Source of the DNA: Hyperoplus lanceolatus
Lineage: Eukaryota > Chordata > Actinopteri > Uranoscopiformes > Ammodytidae
DNA: 64,000 nucleotides
NCBI GenBank assembly: GCA_026929865.2
Contig: CM049402.1
Span: 12,436,001-12,500,000, forward strand
Reading direction: 5' to 3'
Below, in pieces: positions 1-53,021 of this stretch. How positions within the stretch are numbered: the stretch's first letter is position 1; each line of letters starts with the position of its first letter. The translations under genes and the position numbers were made by a program. The notes under the pieces were generated by a model, which saw only the letters and a list, made by a program, of their open reading frames with translations, did not search any database and had not been told where the DNA came from.

Positions 1-1695
<1,695 letters not shown>

Positions 1696-2016
1696 CCTGT
1701 TACTTGTATTTTCCCTCGCACCCCCCAACCGTGGACAGGAAGTTGTTGGAGTTTTGCCCCCTTACTGTAAAATTCCTTTTCAGATTTTTTATTTTTGAAT
1801 TTTTTTGTTTGTTTTAAAAACTAAGGAAAAAACAATTGGTGGAAAAGTTTGTGGTTCTAATATCACTGTTTAAGACACACCCACCCTAGTGTTGTCGTTG
1901 GCATGGCGACGTGCTACTCTTCATCGTCAAGCACCCTCCACTGCACTTACCCAGCTCAAATGATGATGATGATGATGACTGTTGTGTACTGGAACCGCTA
2001 AGGGGAGTAAACTTTG

Positions 2017-2037
2017 AATAAAAACATTCTAAATAAA
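2017..2037 (+). terminator. ran polyadenylation signals
   Basis: Two AATAAA hexamers, at 2017-2022 and 2032-2037, lie about 320-340 bases after the ran stop. The 3' UTR therefore probably ends near 2050. Before them is a short (GAT)n run around 1961-1977. Confidence 0.7.
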
Positions 2038-2049
2038 TCATGGCTCTGT

Positions 2050-3600
2050 TTTTGCTTTCCATGCCAGCTGTGTCCCCATGGTCACAGGGACTTTTAGTTG
2101 AAAGTAGTTTGTTTGCATATTTCATGAAAGACAGGATGAATGCCAAGATACTTTTCCATTGTAGACATTTTGACATAACACTGTAGAACAAACCGGGTAT
2201 TGACTTGAATGATGCCTCTGCTATGTTGTCAAAGCCATGATATGAGCTAGCCTGCAAACCCGACCAAATGAAATGGACATTTGAGAAGACGGGAAGTAGT
2301 AGCCTAGGTTAGATGGGCGTTGAGGTGGATTCATACAATCGGATCCGGACGAAATTATTCACTAATGTCACTTTGCCATGTAACATGCTAACGCACCGAT
2401 GGCCGCTAGATGTCAGTCTTGTTTCTCCATTCAGAGAAATTCAACAATTACGTAATGGCTTTACTTACTGCACATTCGCTGTGACATGTACCGTCCGTAC
2501 CATCAGACAAGGGACTTAAAGCAACGACGGTTGAGAGGACGGCTACGGCGGTCGAGTAGAATTGAGCATTCGAGAATTTATGTCATCACCTCCTATCGCT
2601 GTAGTCAGAGCGAGTCAAAAGCCGTAGTCCGTCTGTTTACAACGGCAGAATGGGTTTTTGACGTTGTGAGCGCTACACCAACTGCAGCAAGTAGCCGGTC
2701 TAAGTGTTGCTAGGTGATAGTGGAGCCCGTTGGAATCTTTCCCTGGCGCCGTAGCAGTCCCTAAAACACCGCTGCTTAAAGTCCCTAATTGGCGGTGCTG
2801 ACTGCTTTGGATGTGCGCACAATTAAAACACCTGGCAGGCAAGAGACAGTTCCCACTCAGTCCAAAGTTATAATTAAATGATTCCTCTGAAAGCCAGGCA
2901 AATAGAGATTTTACCACATCACGATAATGTGATAACCAGATAGCCATAGTAGCTTTCATTTCCCCAATAGCAACCTATCGATCCTCCTAAGGTAGGCTAG
3001 ATTGTTTGGTTAACTAAAATCATAAACTTCGTGAATGTGGTGTAGGCTACTGAGAACTAGTGAGATTATTAAATTAACTGCATGTTAAAAGGTCAACAAC
3101 TGTATCTGCCGAGGAAGAAAATGCGATATCATCTAAAGCTCTAGAACAGTAAGAGCGGATCTTGTGGTGAGATTGTTGTCAACTTCCTATAGTCAAACAG
3201 CCTATTGTGTAAGCATTGAATTAAAAAATAATCAATTAAAAGAGAAGACATTAGCCTACTAGTGCACCTCCTTATCATTTTGCAGATCCATAGGCTATTT
3301 CAAATCAGGGACAGTGCACCCTACATTGAATGAACCATGTCAATGCAACTCAATGCATATTTTTTTATAGGCTATTTGGTTTGCCTATGTTAGTTTGTTG
3401 TAATTATGCAAATGAATGAATAAAAGTAGGCTACCATATTTAAAGCCTCGCCTTTTCATCTGCATTCCCCGGGGCAGGTCGAGGTTAAAGTTGTTGGAGG
3501 CAGTGAAGTAGTTAAAGAGCTATATTATCCCCTACAATACCTGAACGCATCACCAGTGCAGGTGGCTTAGGGCGTGGCTACACATCCTAGTGGAGGGGCA
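2050..3600. other. ran-stx3 intergenic spacer
   Basis: Apart from the candidate MITE at 2511-2785, this 1.5-kb spacer shows AT-rich unique-looking sequence with no ORF that I can assign. The final part approaches the stx3 promoter. Confidence 0.5.
2511..2785. mobile_element. Candidate MITE with inverted ends
   Basis: The left end GGGACTTAAAGCAACG and the right end, read in reverse complement as GGGACTTTAAGCAGCG, form imperfect terminal inverted repeats of about 16 bases around a 275-base GC-richer core. The short ORFs inside have no recognisable protein. The superfamily is unknown and no clear target-site duplication was seen. Confidence 0.4.
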
Positions 3601-3607
3601 CTTATCC

Positions 3608-3617
3608 GCGCATGCGT
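3608..3617. promoter_or_regulatory. NRF1-like site in the presumed stx3 promoter
   Basis: GCGCATGCGT matches nine of ten positions of the palindromic NRF1 core GCGCATGCGC. It lies about 380 bases before the stx3 ATG in a locally CpG-rich stretch. This is a motif match only. Confidence 0.4.
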
Positions 3618-3995
3618 GAGCCAGAAAATTGCGTTTTAGAATGATTACTGGTGGCCAGAAGAGAGGCAGATTATACCGCTGCACACAACTGTTGTTTTAA
3701 TCCCCATGAGCGAGGAGATTTAGCAAAGAAAAAACACCGCTTTTTAAACCCAGCAGCCATATTGTAATGAAAAGGGAAGGAAAGACTCCTGTTTTCCGAA
3801 AAAGTCGTTTTCTCAGACACCTCTGTCAAGACTTTTTGGGAGTTTAATGTACTTTTCTTACTGGCGGCGGTTCTGTGTCGGACAACTAGCCTGCCAGCTG
3901 GCTGAGGAATTCACAGACTGGGACTTGTTTCTGAGCCATTTTGAGTTTTTTTCTTTGGTTGTAAAGGTGTTAGGCCTACATTAAACGTCTTAAAG

Positions 3996-17914
<13,919 letters not shown>

Positions 17915-18352
17915 AAGGCTTCACACAGGTAAAACATCAGCAATAGCCCATTACACTGCAATATCATTTATTTCGCGCTACGTGTTGAAATAATAAACCT
18001 TTTTTGTCTTTGTGTAGTGTTTCTAGGAAAGAGGGTTTCAAGAAAAAGAGCATTTCCAGAGGTCCCCCTGTTTTCTTTACCTTGTCCACTATTTGAATGT
18101 TTTAAAATCTATAAAAAAATACCAGAAAAAAGGCCTATGTTAAAACTGAACCGTGTCAGTCCTGTGCAGTTATCCTTCTAATGATCATTTGAATTTTCAA
18201 AATGTTTTTGCTGTATGAAGTGTTTGAAAACGTGTTCTATAAACGTGTGGTATTTTTCTCAGGCAGCCTGTCCACAAGGGCAGGCTGAATGAGGGCTCAA
18301 TTTGAGATTTTGAATTTATTTTTTGTAACATTTTTGGTACACTGTAGTTTAC

Positions 18353-18365
18353 CGCCTCCTGGTGG
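18353..18365 (-). promoter_or_regulatory. CTCF-like core motif
   Basis: The reverse strand reads CCACCAGGAGGCG, agreeing with the CTCF core CCASYAGRKGGCR. It lies 440 bases beyond the last stx3 exon, between stx3 and kdm2a. Motif match only. Confidence 0.35.
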
Positions 18366-18575
18366 TGCATGGAGGGGGTTTATAGTGAATCAGATTTAGA
18401 GTAATATTATAATAATCAGGATTTTCCTTTAAATTCAAGTCTTTAAATATGCATGAACATTATTTTTATGCAGCCTAGGTCCAAAAGTCAATATATGCAC
18501 ATAGACATGATTATGCTCTGGTCTAAGTTGTTTTAGTTGTTTTCATTTGAATACATTGTGTGTGAATTTTGGTGT

Positions 18576-18603
18576 TGTGTGTGTGTGTGTGTGTGTGTGT
18601 GTG
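18576..18603. repeat. (GT)n microsatellite
   Basis: About 14 GT units downstream of stx3. Confidence 0.95.
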
Positions 18604-18709
18604 ATATGTCTGTATGCTGCTGAGATAGCCTGCTTTTCTGTAACGGCGGCTGTCACTCGCTCGCTGGATGTGTGTCAGTCAACCCAGTAAAGCCTGTTAT
18701 GTAATAAAA

Positions 18710-20215
18710 TATTTCTGTGCGTTGTACCAAATGTTGGTGTGTCGTGCATCGCTCCTTCTGTTCAGAGACAATTCTGGTTTCTACCACCGTAGACTCCACC
18801 TTATCTGCCAATCCATGCATGACCCCTGTCATTTGTCGCCCCTCCCCCTTTTTAATTTACTCTGAACTGTAGCCTACAACAGCAGTAAAATGTATGCCGC
18901 GATGCTCGACATTGCATCTGAGTATTAAAAGCTTCCCCCCATCTCGCTGTTCTTCATAACCGAAGCCAGGCCCCGCCCATCAGCAACCCTCGAAGGGCGG
19001 GGTCTACCACGGGAGTGCGCTTGTTTTTCCTTCCTCGTGAGCGGAACATAAACGGATTGGGGAGCAGTGAAAAAAAATGACATCTATTAGGCTACATGTA
19101 GCATTACAGCGGTAGGCCTACAAGAACAGTACAGATAGGGAGTAGCCTATAGAGGCTTAATTTTATGTTTTAAATAAATACACAAATAAATTAGTTAGGC
19201 TACATCAGCTATCAACTGATGAAATTAGGTTCTAATTTGCAGTGTGGTTAACTGGACTGCATCACATTTAGAGGTGTTCCTATTTTATTTGGCCACAACA
19301 TTTAAATTCATCATAGGACCGGAATATTAGAACCATCTTGGCTACACAAATTCTAACAGGCTACACACAATAGGTCTACACCACCAACAACAACTCAAAC
19401 TGAAGACAAAAAGAAAACATAGCTAGAAGGTGGATTAGGCCTACCTAAAATTCAGTCTCTTCAGCAGTATCTTCCAACAATGTCAAAAAATATTTCCACA
19501 CCTTACTAAAACTGTCTTTACTTTAAAGCGATTATGTTCCATCTTCTCAAAGGACGAATATAGCTAAACAACACATTTGAATATAATGCATAGCTTACCA
19601 GTATACCACCAGCTGCTAAACCCTAAATAATAGACATGCAGTAGAATTATTGGATTATATTGTATACACATTAGACATACTGTAAATGGACATTTCCACC
19701 TTAAAGGATTGCAGAAAATAAACAAATAGGTGAATACAATTTCACAATAATGCAATTCGATTTTGAATCAAATCCCAAGCCCCTAAATTATTTTAAGTAA
19801 CTTGATGTCTTTTAATGTCAAAATAAGGATGTTTTTTGAAAATCTAAATTATTATTTAATTTTATAGTTTGTTGTAGCGCTATTAGCTGTATTCTTCTCA
19901 AATTATTGTAAAGTGTTTGGTCGTGCCCCCCCCCCCCCCCCAGAAAATTGATACAACGTCCCTGCTTCAGTAAGCCTAACATTTTGGATGCAGCTTCCTG
20001 GGACTCCAAATAAACCCACCCTTCAACCGTCAACCCGGGAGGACAAACCAAGTGCACTTGTATGTTAACATATTCTAATCTGGTTTGAATAGCACGCGTT
20101 TCGTCGAATGAGAGTGTCCTTATGTTAATTTTCGTGAACAGAAGGGAATATGGGGGTGGGTCTTTTTGTTGTGCTTCGTTTGTGTGTGTATGTGTGTGTA
20201 TTTTGACCAGCTGAA
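18710..20215. other. stx3-kdm2a intergenic spacer
   Basis: No gene recognised. Two facing GC boxes, CCCCGCCC at 18971-18978 and GGGCGGGG at 18995-19002, and a 14-base poly-C run near 19929-19942 are the only conspicuous features. From about 20215 the sequence becomes CpG-rich. Confidence 0.5.
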
Positions 20216-20660
20216 AATGGCGGCTCGAAGCGTCGAATCGTCCTAACTTTATCTCACAATAATAAACACATCAACATACACAGCTATTCATCACATAACA
20301 TGGGGAGAAACTTTACCGAGAAGCTTCAGACGCGCTAGGCGGGGAACATTGTTCTGAGCACCGCAGCTAGAAGGAGTTAAAACGCCGAGGTAAAGATAAA
20401 GAAGCTGCCGTACACAGGCTAACGTCAACTAGCCGCTGAACTAGCGTAAACGTTAGCCGACGACTTGAGAAAGGGATTGTCAACTGAGCTAACGCTACTT
20501 TACATTAGCCTATAGCTAACACATTTGTTCAAGATATTCCCATTAAAAGGCAGTCGCTCTAGTGGGGAATTGTCCTCATGCAGTGACACAAGTTGGACGT
20601 AAATGTATGTCATTTTGTATATGTGTTGCTAACCTTAGCTTGCTGGCTAAAGCAACAATG
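20215..20660 (+). promoter_or_regulatory. kdm2a CpG-rich promoter and non-coding first exon
   Basis: CpG-rich sequence with a donor GAG|GTAAAG at 20389/20390, suggesting a 5' UTR exon that splices to 20795 (acceptor TATAG). The 3' part holds five GCTAAC/GTTAGC hexamers between 20418 and 20634. The transcription start is not visible from sequence. Confidence 0.5.
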
Positions 20661-20797
20661 TTGGCTACGGCTTTCTAGCTAAGCTCTACTCGGATAGAGA
20701 TGTGTTTGTTTCTGTTCTACATAACGTTAACACACTGGAACAATTCATTGTCCAGTGGCTATTTGATAAGTGTAACTTTGTGTCTCTTGTATAGATT

Positions 20798-31889
<11,092 letters not shown>

Positions 31890-33262
31890 ACTTTGAGCTG
31901 TATGCTGAGGTGAATAAAAGGACACGGACGGGCAGGGAAGTTCACATGCACCTTTTATAAAGAAGGGGTGGGGTCTGAACTGGGGAGTGCTTACTCACTT
32001 TTTGGTTAGAGGGGTTGTCACACCTGCAGCAATGTTTCTTTTCAATGTTGTATACATGTGTTATCCTGTGTACCTACAGAGAGACTCAGGAGCTTCTTTT
32101 TTCTGTTCTTTTGGGAATTCATGTTCTGTGGGAAAAGCAAAACCTTTTCTATTGCCAGCTGTGGTAGAACACAGGCAATATAATAGCTGTATTAAACTAC
32201 ACATCCTTTGGATAACCAAGTGCTCAACTCTTCTTTGGACAGATGCCAATCCAGACTCCCACCAACACAAACTCCTGCCTTGAGAGAAGAGAAGAGCAAA
32301 TACGTTGGAGTTTCATCCTCGGGGTATACCACATTGTTTTATTTAACTGATCCCCATACAGTCTTATTTATCACGTGACTCCGTTTGTATTCAGCTGCAT
32401 TTGGGTGCTCCAAATCGATGGCTATTTTTCTTTCAAGGGAGCAAATGTTAAGTTGTTTGATCACTTACGCTTCATGCACAACAACTATGCTTTGAGATTA
32501 TTATTCTTTTTTTTTTCTTTAAGAAGAGTTAAGGTTACATGTCTTTCACATCATGGCTTTAAAAGTGGGTGAGTGGAATGACCTGTCTTTACCAGTTGTA
32601 TATTCACCATTTGGGTGCAACAGTGGGCCAGTGGTATACTGGATGAGTAAATGGACGATGAATGGATGTGGTCGTTTTAAGAGGGTAAAAAGTGTGAGAA
32701 GGCAATCGACAGGACCTCACCCCCAGCAGAGGGCAGGTTGCTTCAGGTGTACAGGCTTAGCCAAGGAAAAGCTCTCAGATAAATGGTGCATCTTTAAACA
32801 ACCATAAGACTTCAGGTGCTATTATTTCCAAACTCCTCTTGCTTTGTTTTTGTACAGAGACATTTAGAGCAAAAGTGTTAATACTCTAGATGAAACTGCT
32901 CTTTGATACACATTTTCTTTTCTTTTCATGGATGAAAAATGTGAGAATCTTACTTTTCACCTTGCCCGATTCAATGTAGAGATGTATGATTTTGTTTATT
33001 CTGTGGGGGGGCGGAGTCGCTCATTTCTTTGTTCCCTTAAAGTGTAGTGGTTCTGCATCCAAATACCGTCTCCTTCCCAGACTGCTCCCCTGGCCATACC
33101 CCCTTCAAATGACTTAAAGTATATGAATATATACTTTTGTGTAAATGTGTTTCCTCTTTTAGGTTATCAAAACGGGAATCCTGTAGCATTGTAATTATTT
33201 TCAGAAGACTTTTTTCACTTTATGTTATTTGTGTTATTTTTCAATAAAAAAAAGGAATATAA
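31890..33262 (+). other. kdm2a 3' UTR
   Basis: Non-coding sequence after the stop. AATAAA at 33243-33248, followed by an A run, is the probable polyadenylation signal, giving a 3' UTR of about 1.35 kb. The small ORFs here have no recognisable similarity. Confidence 0.6.
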
Positions 33263-34109
33263 ACATTGGGCAACTGTCTTTGTTTCTTACTGAGAAGTGG
33301 AAGAGATGCATGAAGTAAAAGGGTTCCACCCATCTCCTCTCCATAACCTGGAAATAAAGCAACGCCTTCACAAATAAATAAATAAACGCTGCCGCAGCTG
33401 CTACTGTGCTTATATCGCGTTTGTCACATGAACAAAGCACCACGCTTGGGCAGATGTGATCTGGTCTAATGACTGTTATCCGGGCGAGACTGAGGGCAGT
33501 CGGAAACACCTGTCACCAACATCAAATCGGATGCCCCACCACCCCTGAATGACCTGGATGTGAAGCAGGAGTAAAGGCCGTAACAATGCTGCGATATGAA
33601 CAGGGGATGGGTGCAGCAGCGGGGTAGCTATAGCTCCGTCGGCGGTTTCACCCCCTTTTTATCGTTGCCTTAAGAACAATATCCTTCGTGCCAAAACAAA
33701 ACAAAAACATGAGAGGACTTGCGAGGGGAATTTTTGTCGCCGGCTGAATTGCTTTTCCTGCATTGTGAATGATGGAAAACAGGCGCATACAGGAGCAGGA
33801 AACAATGTTGTTATTAGCCAGTTAGCTAAAGTTAGCTCAGCTAGCTGCTCGTTAACTAGTACAAATTAGTGGGCTGAGTTAGCCGAACTAACTCAGCCCA
33901 CTAATTTAAATAGGCACGCACAACATTGACGTTTGTCTGCTGCCTAACCTTACAGAAAGGTGTTCAGTGACAGTTCTTGCTTCCTCCGTTTTTTGCCCAT
34001 TGTTCTGCTGTTTACCAAGCTAGCGAGCTAACCAGCTGTGCCCATCGCTGCGCTGTGGTGAAGTCACATATCTTTACTGCCGGTTAATTGCCCAGTCAAC
34101 AAAACAGAC
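33263..34109 (+). promoter_or_regulatory. ankrd13d upstream region
   Basis: Promoter and 5' UTR candidate region between kdm2a and ankrd13d. It holds a cluster of GTTAGC/GCTAAC hexamers (33822-34035) and a perfect 45-base hairpin at 33863-33907. No CDS recognised. Confidence 0.5.
33863..33907. repeat. Perfect hairpin, 20-base arms, 5-base loop
   Basis: The arm aaattagtgggctgagttag at 33863-33882 and its exact reverse complement at 33888-33907 flank ccgaa. It lies about 200 bases before the ankrd13d ATG. Confidence 0.9.

Positions 34110-41791
<7,682 letters not shown>

Positions 41792-41876
<85 letters not shown>
41792..41876. repeat. (AT)n microsatellite
   Basis: AT repeat directly left of the Tc1 element that starts at 41893. 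Confidence 0.98.
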
Positions 41877-41880
<4 letters not shown>

Positions 41881-41892
41881 TTTTATATATAA

Positions 41893-43532
41893 CAGTATCT
41901 CACAAAAGTGAGTACACCCCTCACATTTCTTCACATTTTTCTTTATATCTTTCCATGGGACAACACTGAATAAATGACACTTTGATACAATGTAAAGTAG
42001 TCAGTGTACAGCTTGTATAACAGTGTAAATTTACTGTGCCCTCAAAATAACTCGACACACAGCCATTAATGTCTAAACTGCTGGCAACAAAAGTGAGTAC
42101 ACCCCTTAGAAAAAATCTACAAATTGGGCCCAAAGTGTAAATATTTTGTGTGGCCACCATTATTTTCCAGCACTGCCTTAACCCTCTTGGGCATGTAGTT
42201 CACTAGAGCTTCACAGGTTGCAACTGGAACCCTCTTCCACCCATTCATGACGACATCTCGGAGCTGGTGGATATTAAAGACCTTGCGCTCCTCCACCTTC
42301 CGTTTGAGGATGCCCCAACGATGCTCAATAGGGTTTAGGTCTGGAGACATGCTTGGCCAGGCCATAACCTTTACCCTCAGCTTCTTTAGCAAGCCACTTG
42401 TCGTCTTGGAGGTGTGTTTGGGGTCGTTATCATGTTGCAATACCACCCTGCGGCCCAGTTTACGAAGGTTGAGTGCACATGGTCAGCGTCGTACACAGAG
42501 GTTGGCTTTGGAAAATAGACGTATGAGTGCTGCCAGCATTGCTGAAGGGCTTGAAGGGGTGGGGGGTCAACCTGTCAGTGCTCAGACCATACGCCGCACT
42601 CTGCATCATACTAGTCTGCATGGCTGTCGTCCCAGAAGGAAGCCTATTCTAAAGATGATGCACAAGAAACCCCACAAAAAGTTTGCTGAAGACAAACAGA
42701 CTACGGACATGGATTACTGCAACCATGTCCTGTGGTCTGATGAGACCAAAATACACTTATTTGGTTCAGATGGTGTTAAGAGTGTGGAGCGGCAACCAGG
42801 TGAGGAGTACAAAGACAAGTGTGTCTTGCCTAGAGTCAAGCATGGTGGTTGGAGTGTCATGGTCTGGGGCTGCATGAGTGCTGCCAGCACTGGGGATCTA
42901 CAGTTCATTGAATTCTAACATGTACTGTGACATACTGAAGCAGACCATGATCCCCTCCCTTCATAAACTGGGCCGCAGGGCAGTACTGCAACATGATAAC
43001 GACCCCAAACACCCCTCCGAACGACCACTGGCTTGCTAAAGAAGCTGAGGGTAAAGGTTATGGACTGGCCAAGCATGTCTCCAGTCTTAAACTCTATTGA
43101 GCATCTTTGGGGCATCCTAAAACGGGAGATGGAGGAGCGCAAGGACTCTAATATCCACCAGCTCCTTGATGTCGTCATGAATGGGTAGAAGAGGGTTCCA
43201 GTTGCAACCTGTGAAGCTCTAGTGAACTACATGCCCAAGAGGGTTAAGGCAGTGCTAGAAAATAATGATGGCAAAACAAAATATTGACACTTTGGGCCCA
43301 ATTTGGACATTTTTTCTTAGGGGTGTACTCACTTTTGTTGCCAGCAGTTTAAACATTAATGGCTGTGTGTCGAGTTATTTTGAGGGGACAGTACATTTAC
43401 ACTGTTATACAAGCTGTGCACTGACTACTTGACATTGTATCAAAGTGTCATGTATTCAGTGTTGTCGCATGGAAAGATATAATGAAATATTTGAAGAAAT
43501 GTTAGGGGTGTACTCACTTTTGTGAGATACTG
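41893..43532. mobile_element. Rearranged Tc1-like transposon, copy 1 (1640 bp)
   Basis: The ends are CAGTATCTCACAAAAGTGAG and its inverse, ending next to TA. The right end from about 42956 is repeated in inverted orientation as the left end (41893 to about 42467), so the terminal inverted repeats are about 575 bases. The left arm carries, on the - strand, an intact transposase C-terminus (42117-42446, with HDNDPKHTS and SPDLNPIEH, the second D and the last acidic DDE position). The + strand from about 42468 to 42918 carries the middle of the transposase (VLWSDETKIHLFG, first D). The N-terminal DNA-binding half is missing. Non-autonomous. Confidence 0.9.
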
Positions 43533-44550
<1,018 letters not shown>

Positions 44551-45230
44551 TATGTATACTGTATCCAAACAACAGGGGTCTCAGAATAACATGTTTAAAA
44601 TCTGTTAGTAAATTTGACCCTCTTAAATATTTAAAAATATTTTATTTTTAGTTGTATTAATTGATACCTTTTCTGGCAAGCAGCCAGAAAAGGTATCAAT
44701 GTAAGCAGCAGTGTTAAATGGTTATTTTAGCCACAGTAGCATCCTGGGTTTATCGGCCCACCACTTGGTCCAAACTGTAATATCATCTATATTTTCATGA
44801 AAACAAGAGGGATTAATCTTGGTGTCTTTGTTGATCTTTTCAATATTTTTCTAGTAGTGACATGAGGTCCAAAAAGCTGTTATTTGTGTTGGTTTTTTGT
44901 GCAACATCTCTACAACTATTTGCTGGATTGCCAAGACATTTGGTTACAGACATATGTGTTCCCCGAAGGATGAATCACCTTCCTTTTCATCCAGCCCCCT
45001 AAACTTAAAGGTCAAAGTTTAAGTTTAGCCTATACTTTGGTTTATGATCAAACATTAGCAAAACTATCCATATCCCGATCAGCATCGGCTCTGCTTTTCA
45101 CTGCTTATAACAAATGTTAGCATGTAAAAATGCTGAACTAAAGATGCTTTGCATGGTAAACATCCGCATGTTAGCATTAGCAAAGTCTTAGTCTTGTTAT
45201 GTAGAAAGCTGTAGCCTCCCTTGTCATAAA
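44551..45230. other. AT-rich spacer
   Basis: No gene recognised. Contains a short inverted repeat, TTGATACCTTTTCTGGC at 44660-44676 and GCCAGAAAAGGTATCAA at 44683-44699. On the - strand an AATAAA near 45231 may end the stap2-like transcript. Confidence 0.4.
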
Positions 45231-45339
45231 CTTTATTTCCTTTCTGCAAAGTGTTTAAGCAGAAGAGAGAGAAAAAGGTAATTTAAGTTTTTGTTAACTT
45301 TGTTCTTTTTTTTCTTTCTTTCTTTTTACCAAAGGTGGC

Positions 45340-45632
45340 CATGTTGGAGGAGTTAGATGATTTCAATGAAATGTTAAAGTTAAATGGTCAGACTTGTGAG
45401 ACATGCATCACATTGGTGGACTTTTCGTGTTCCACTGTGCTTTGCTTGGGTGGGATGTCTCGATTGATTCTCGATTCCCATAGGCGTGGACTTCCTCCTC
45501 GGCTGCTGCAGCGTAGATTGCTTCCTTCCGCGATTTTAAAACGTCCCGAAGCTCCAAATTGACTAGTTTGGACAAACACACTCGAGCGTCACTCATTTTG
45601 CCTGTCTTCACTCGCTCACCTTCACCCATCAC
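45340..45632 (-). other. Unassigned ORF 3' of stap2-like gene
   Basis: A - strand frame starting MSDARVCLSKLVNLELRDV at 45596, running to about 45408. It would fall in the 3' UTR of the stap2-like gene. I recognise no family; the alanine/glutamate stretch looks protein-like, so it may be a mobile-element exon remnant or an uncoupled 3' exon. Confidence 0.25.
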
Positions 45633-45668
45633 CCAAAGCAGCTCTGATAAGTAGGCATACTACCAATG

Positions 45669-51284
<5,616 letters not shown>

Positions 51285-51732
51285 GGTCCAACACTCGGTC
51301 AAATCTGTGTGCGTCTTCTGGCCTGTTTTGTTTTTATCCGCCTTTGCTCAGTTCACTTCTCTTTGTTCAAGCAGTGAAGTGGTTGAATAAACAGTTCACG
51401 TCGATTGCCTGGCGGGAAGTATGTTTGTCCCTTGCTGTTGTCTTAGGTCAGCTCTCAAAGCACTGATGAGCTCACGGTTAGTCTTTTAGTATATCTGATG
51501 GGATAGTTGGACCATAAACCTACATTAATAATCTTTTACTCCCACCTCCCACCCCTCTTTTCCCTTCAGTCATTGAGCTGCTCTGACTCTGAGAATGAGG
51601 AAATGCTCCAGTGATTTACAAAGGAGGAAGTATTTTGTGTAGAGTATCCCAAATAAAAGTCCACTTTTGTACTTTGAACTTTGGAGACAGCTCTACACCA
51701 CACCACTCAGAAGCAGCATGCAGGAACACACA

Positions 51733-51733
<1 letters not shown>

Positions 51734-51820
<87 letters not shown>
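51734..51820. repeat. (CA)n microsatellite
   Basis: About 43 CA units 450 bases upstream of the stap2-like start codon. Confidence 0.98.
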
Positions 51821-51823
<3 letters not shown>

Positions 51824-51849
51824 AGAGATCCCCAGCTAAGACGCATTGT

Positions 51850-52515
51850 TAATGTGCAAGCCAGATTAGTTATTATAAGTCATTGAGCTCAATATAAATT
51901 GCTGTTGAAATGCATTAATATATACTTTTAAATGCCTTAAGTTCATATCAATAAATTGAAAAGCGGGTATAAGTTCAGTGGCTGGATACATGTAATTTAA
52001 ATAATATGATATCAAATACCCATTTTTATTTTAGATCTTTGTTGTTTTTATGTATGATATCATAAATAAACTACATTAAAGGACAACATGCATCAAGAAA
52101 AACTACACCCATCACACATATGATAAGAACGAAGTTAAAATACTAAACAAATAGAAACATTGAGTATATACATAATATGAAGTCTTCATATATGAAGAAT
52201 TCAATCTTGATTATTGTAACTACTCACCTGTAAACATTCATAGATACATAATTTATTTCTTTATGAACAACATTTTCCATTTTAAACTCCTGATAAGGTC
52301 ATAAGTTAATTTCTCTATTTTTTTACAATGTAAGGGACAATGTTGGTGTTGCTGAATAGCAGCCTCTGTGTGTCACAAATGAGAGTGGAGGAAATTAATA
52401 AAATCAAAAATCAAATATTTGCCACCATTAGGTAGCGGTCAGACCAGTCCAAGTAAAGCTATAGCAGCTAAACCCCTGTGTGTTTTGATTTAAAACGGCA
52501 TTTTTTCATATGCAA
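51850..52515. other. AT-rich spacer upstream of stap2-like gene
   Basis: No gene or named repeat recognised. Confidence 0.4.
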
Positions 52516-52518
52516 TTT

Positions 52519-52708
52519 TAAAGGTGGAGTCAGTGATTCTGTAGAATGCTTGTTGTCAAAATATTTTTTTTGTGTATTAATACCAATGTCTTTCCTACCG
52601 CACACACAGTACAGAAAGGTAGCGGATCAAGATGAGATATTCACTGATTTTGACAAAAAGTGATTTTGACAATCTGTGTTCTGAAGAATCATTGACTGCG
52701 CCCTTTCC
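52519..52708. repeat. Palindromic MITE family, copy e
   Basis: Starts AAAGGTGGAGTCAGTGATTC and ends with the inverse ATCATTGACTGCGCCCTTT. A shortened member lacking the middle. Confidence 0.7.
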
Positions 52709-53021
52709 TTTATGAGAAGAAAATATTTGGTATTTCCTATTTCAAAAGTCACAAGTTTTGTTGCTTTAAATCTTATTGTTTGTGTCAGAAATTGTCCATG
52801 CGAAATCACCAATTTACTGTATCCTTGTGTATCCTTACTTTTGGCTGCATATTCTGGTACTCAAGTTGCACTGCGGCCGAGAGAAAGGACCTGCAGCGGG
52901 TGGTAAACACATATCTCAGTGGATTGTCAGCTCTCCAATCCTACACACAGCCAAGCCTCTCTAAAAGCGCATTTTGCTATATGGTGGACCCCCTTCGTTT
53001 ACTCACCCTTTGTTGTCATGC

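Noticed and set aside
42247-42918. A functional Tc1 transposase gene
   Set aside because: The frame lacks the N-terminal DNA-binding half and the C-terminal catalytic part is on the opposite strand.
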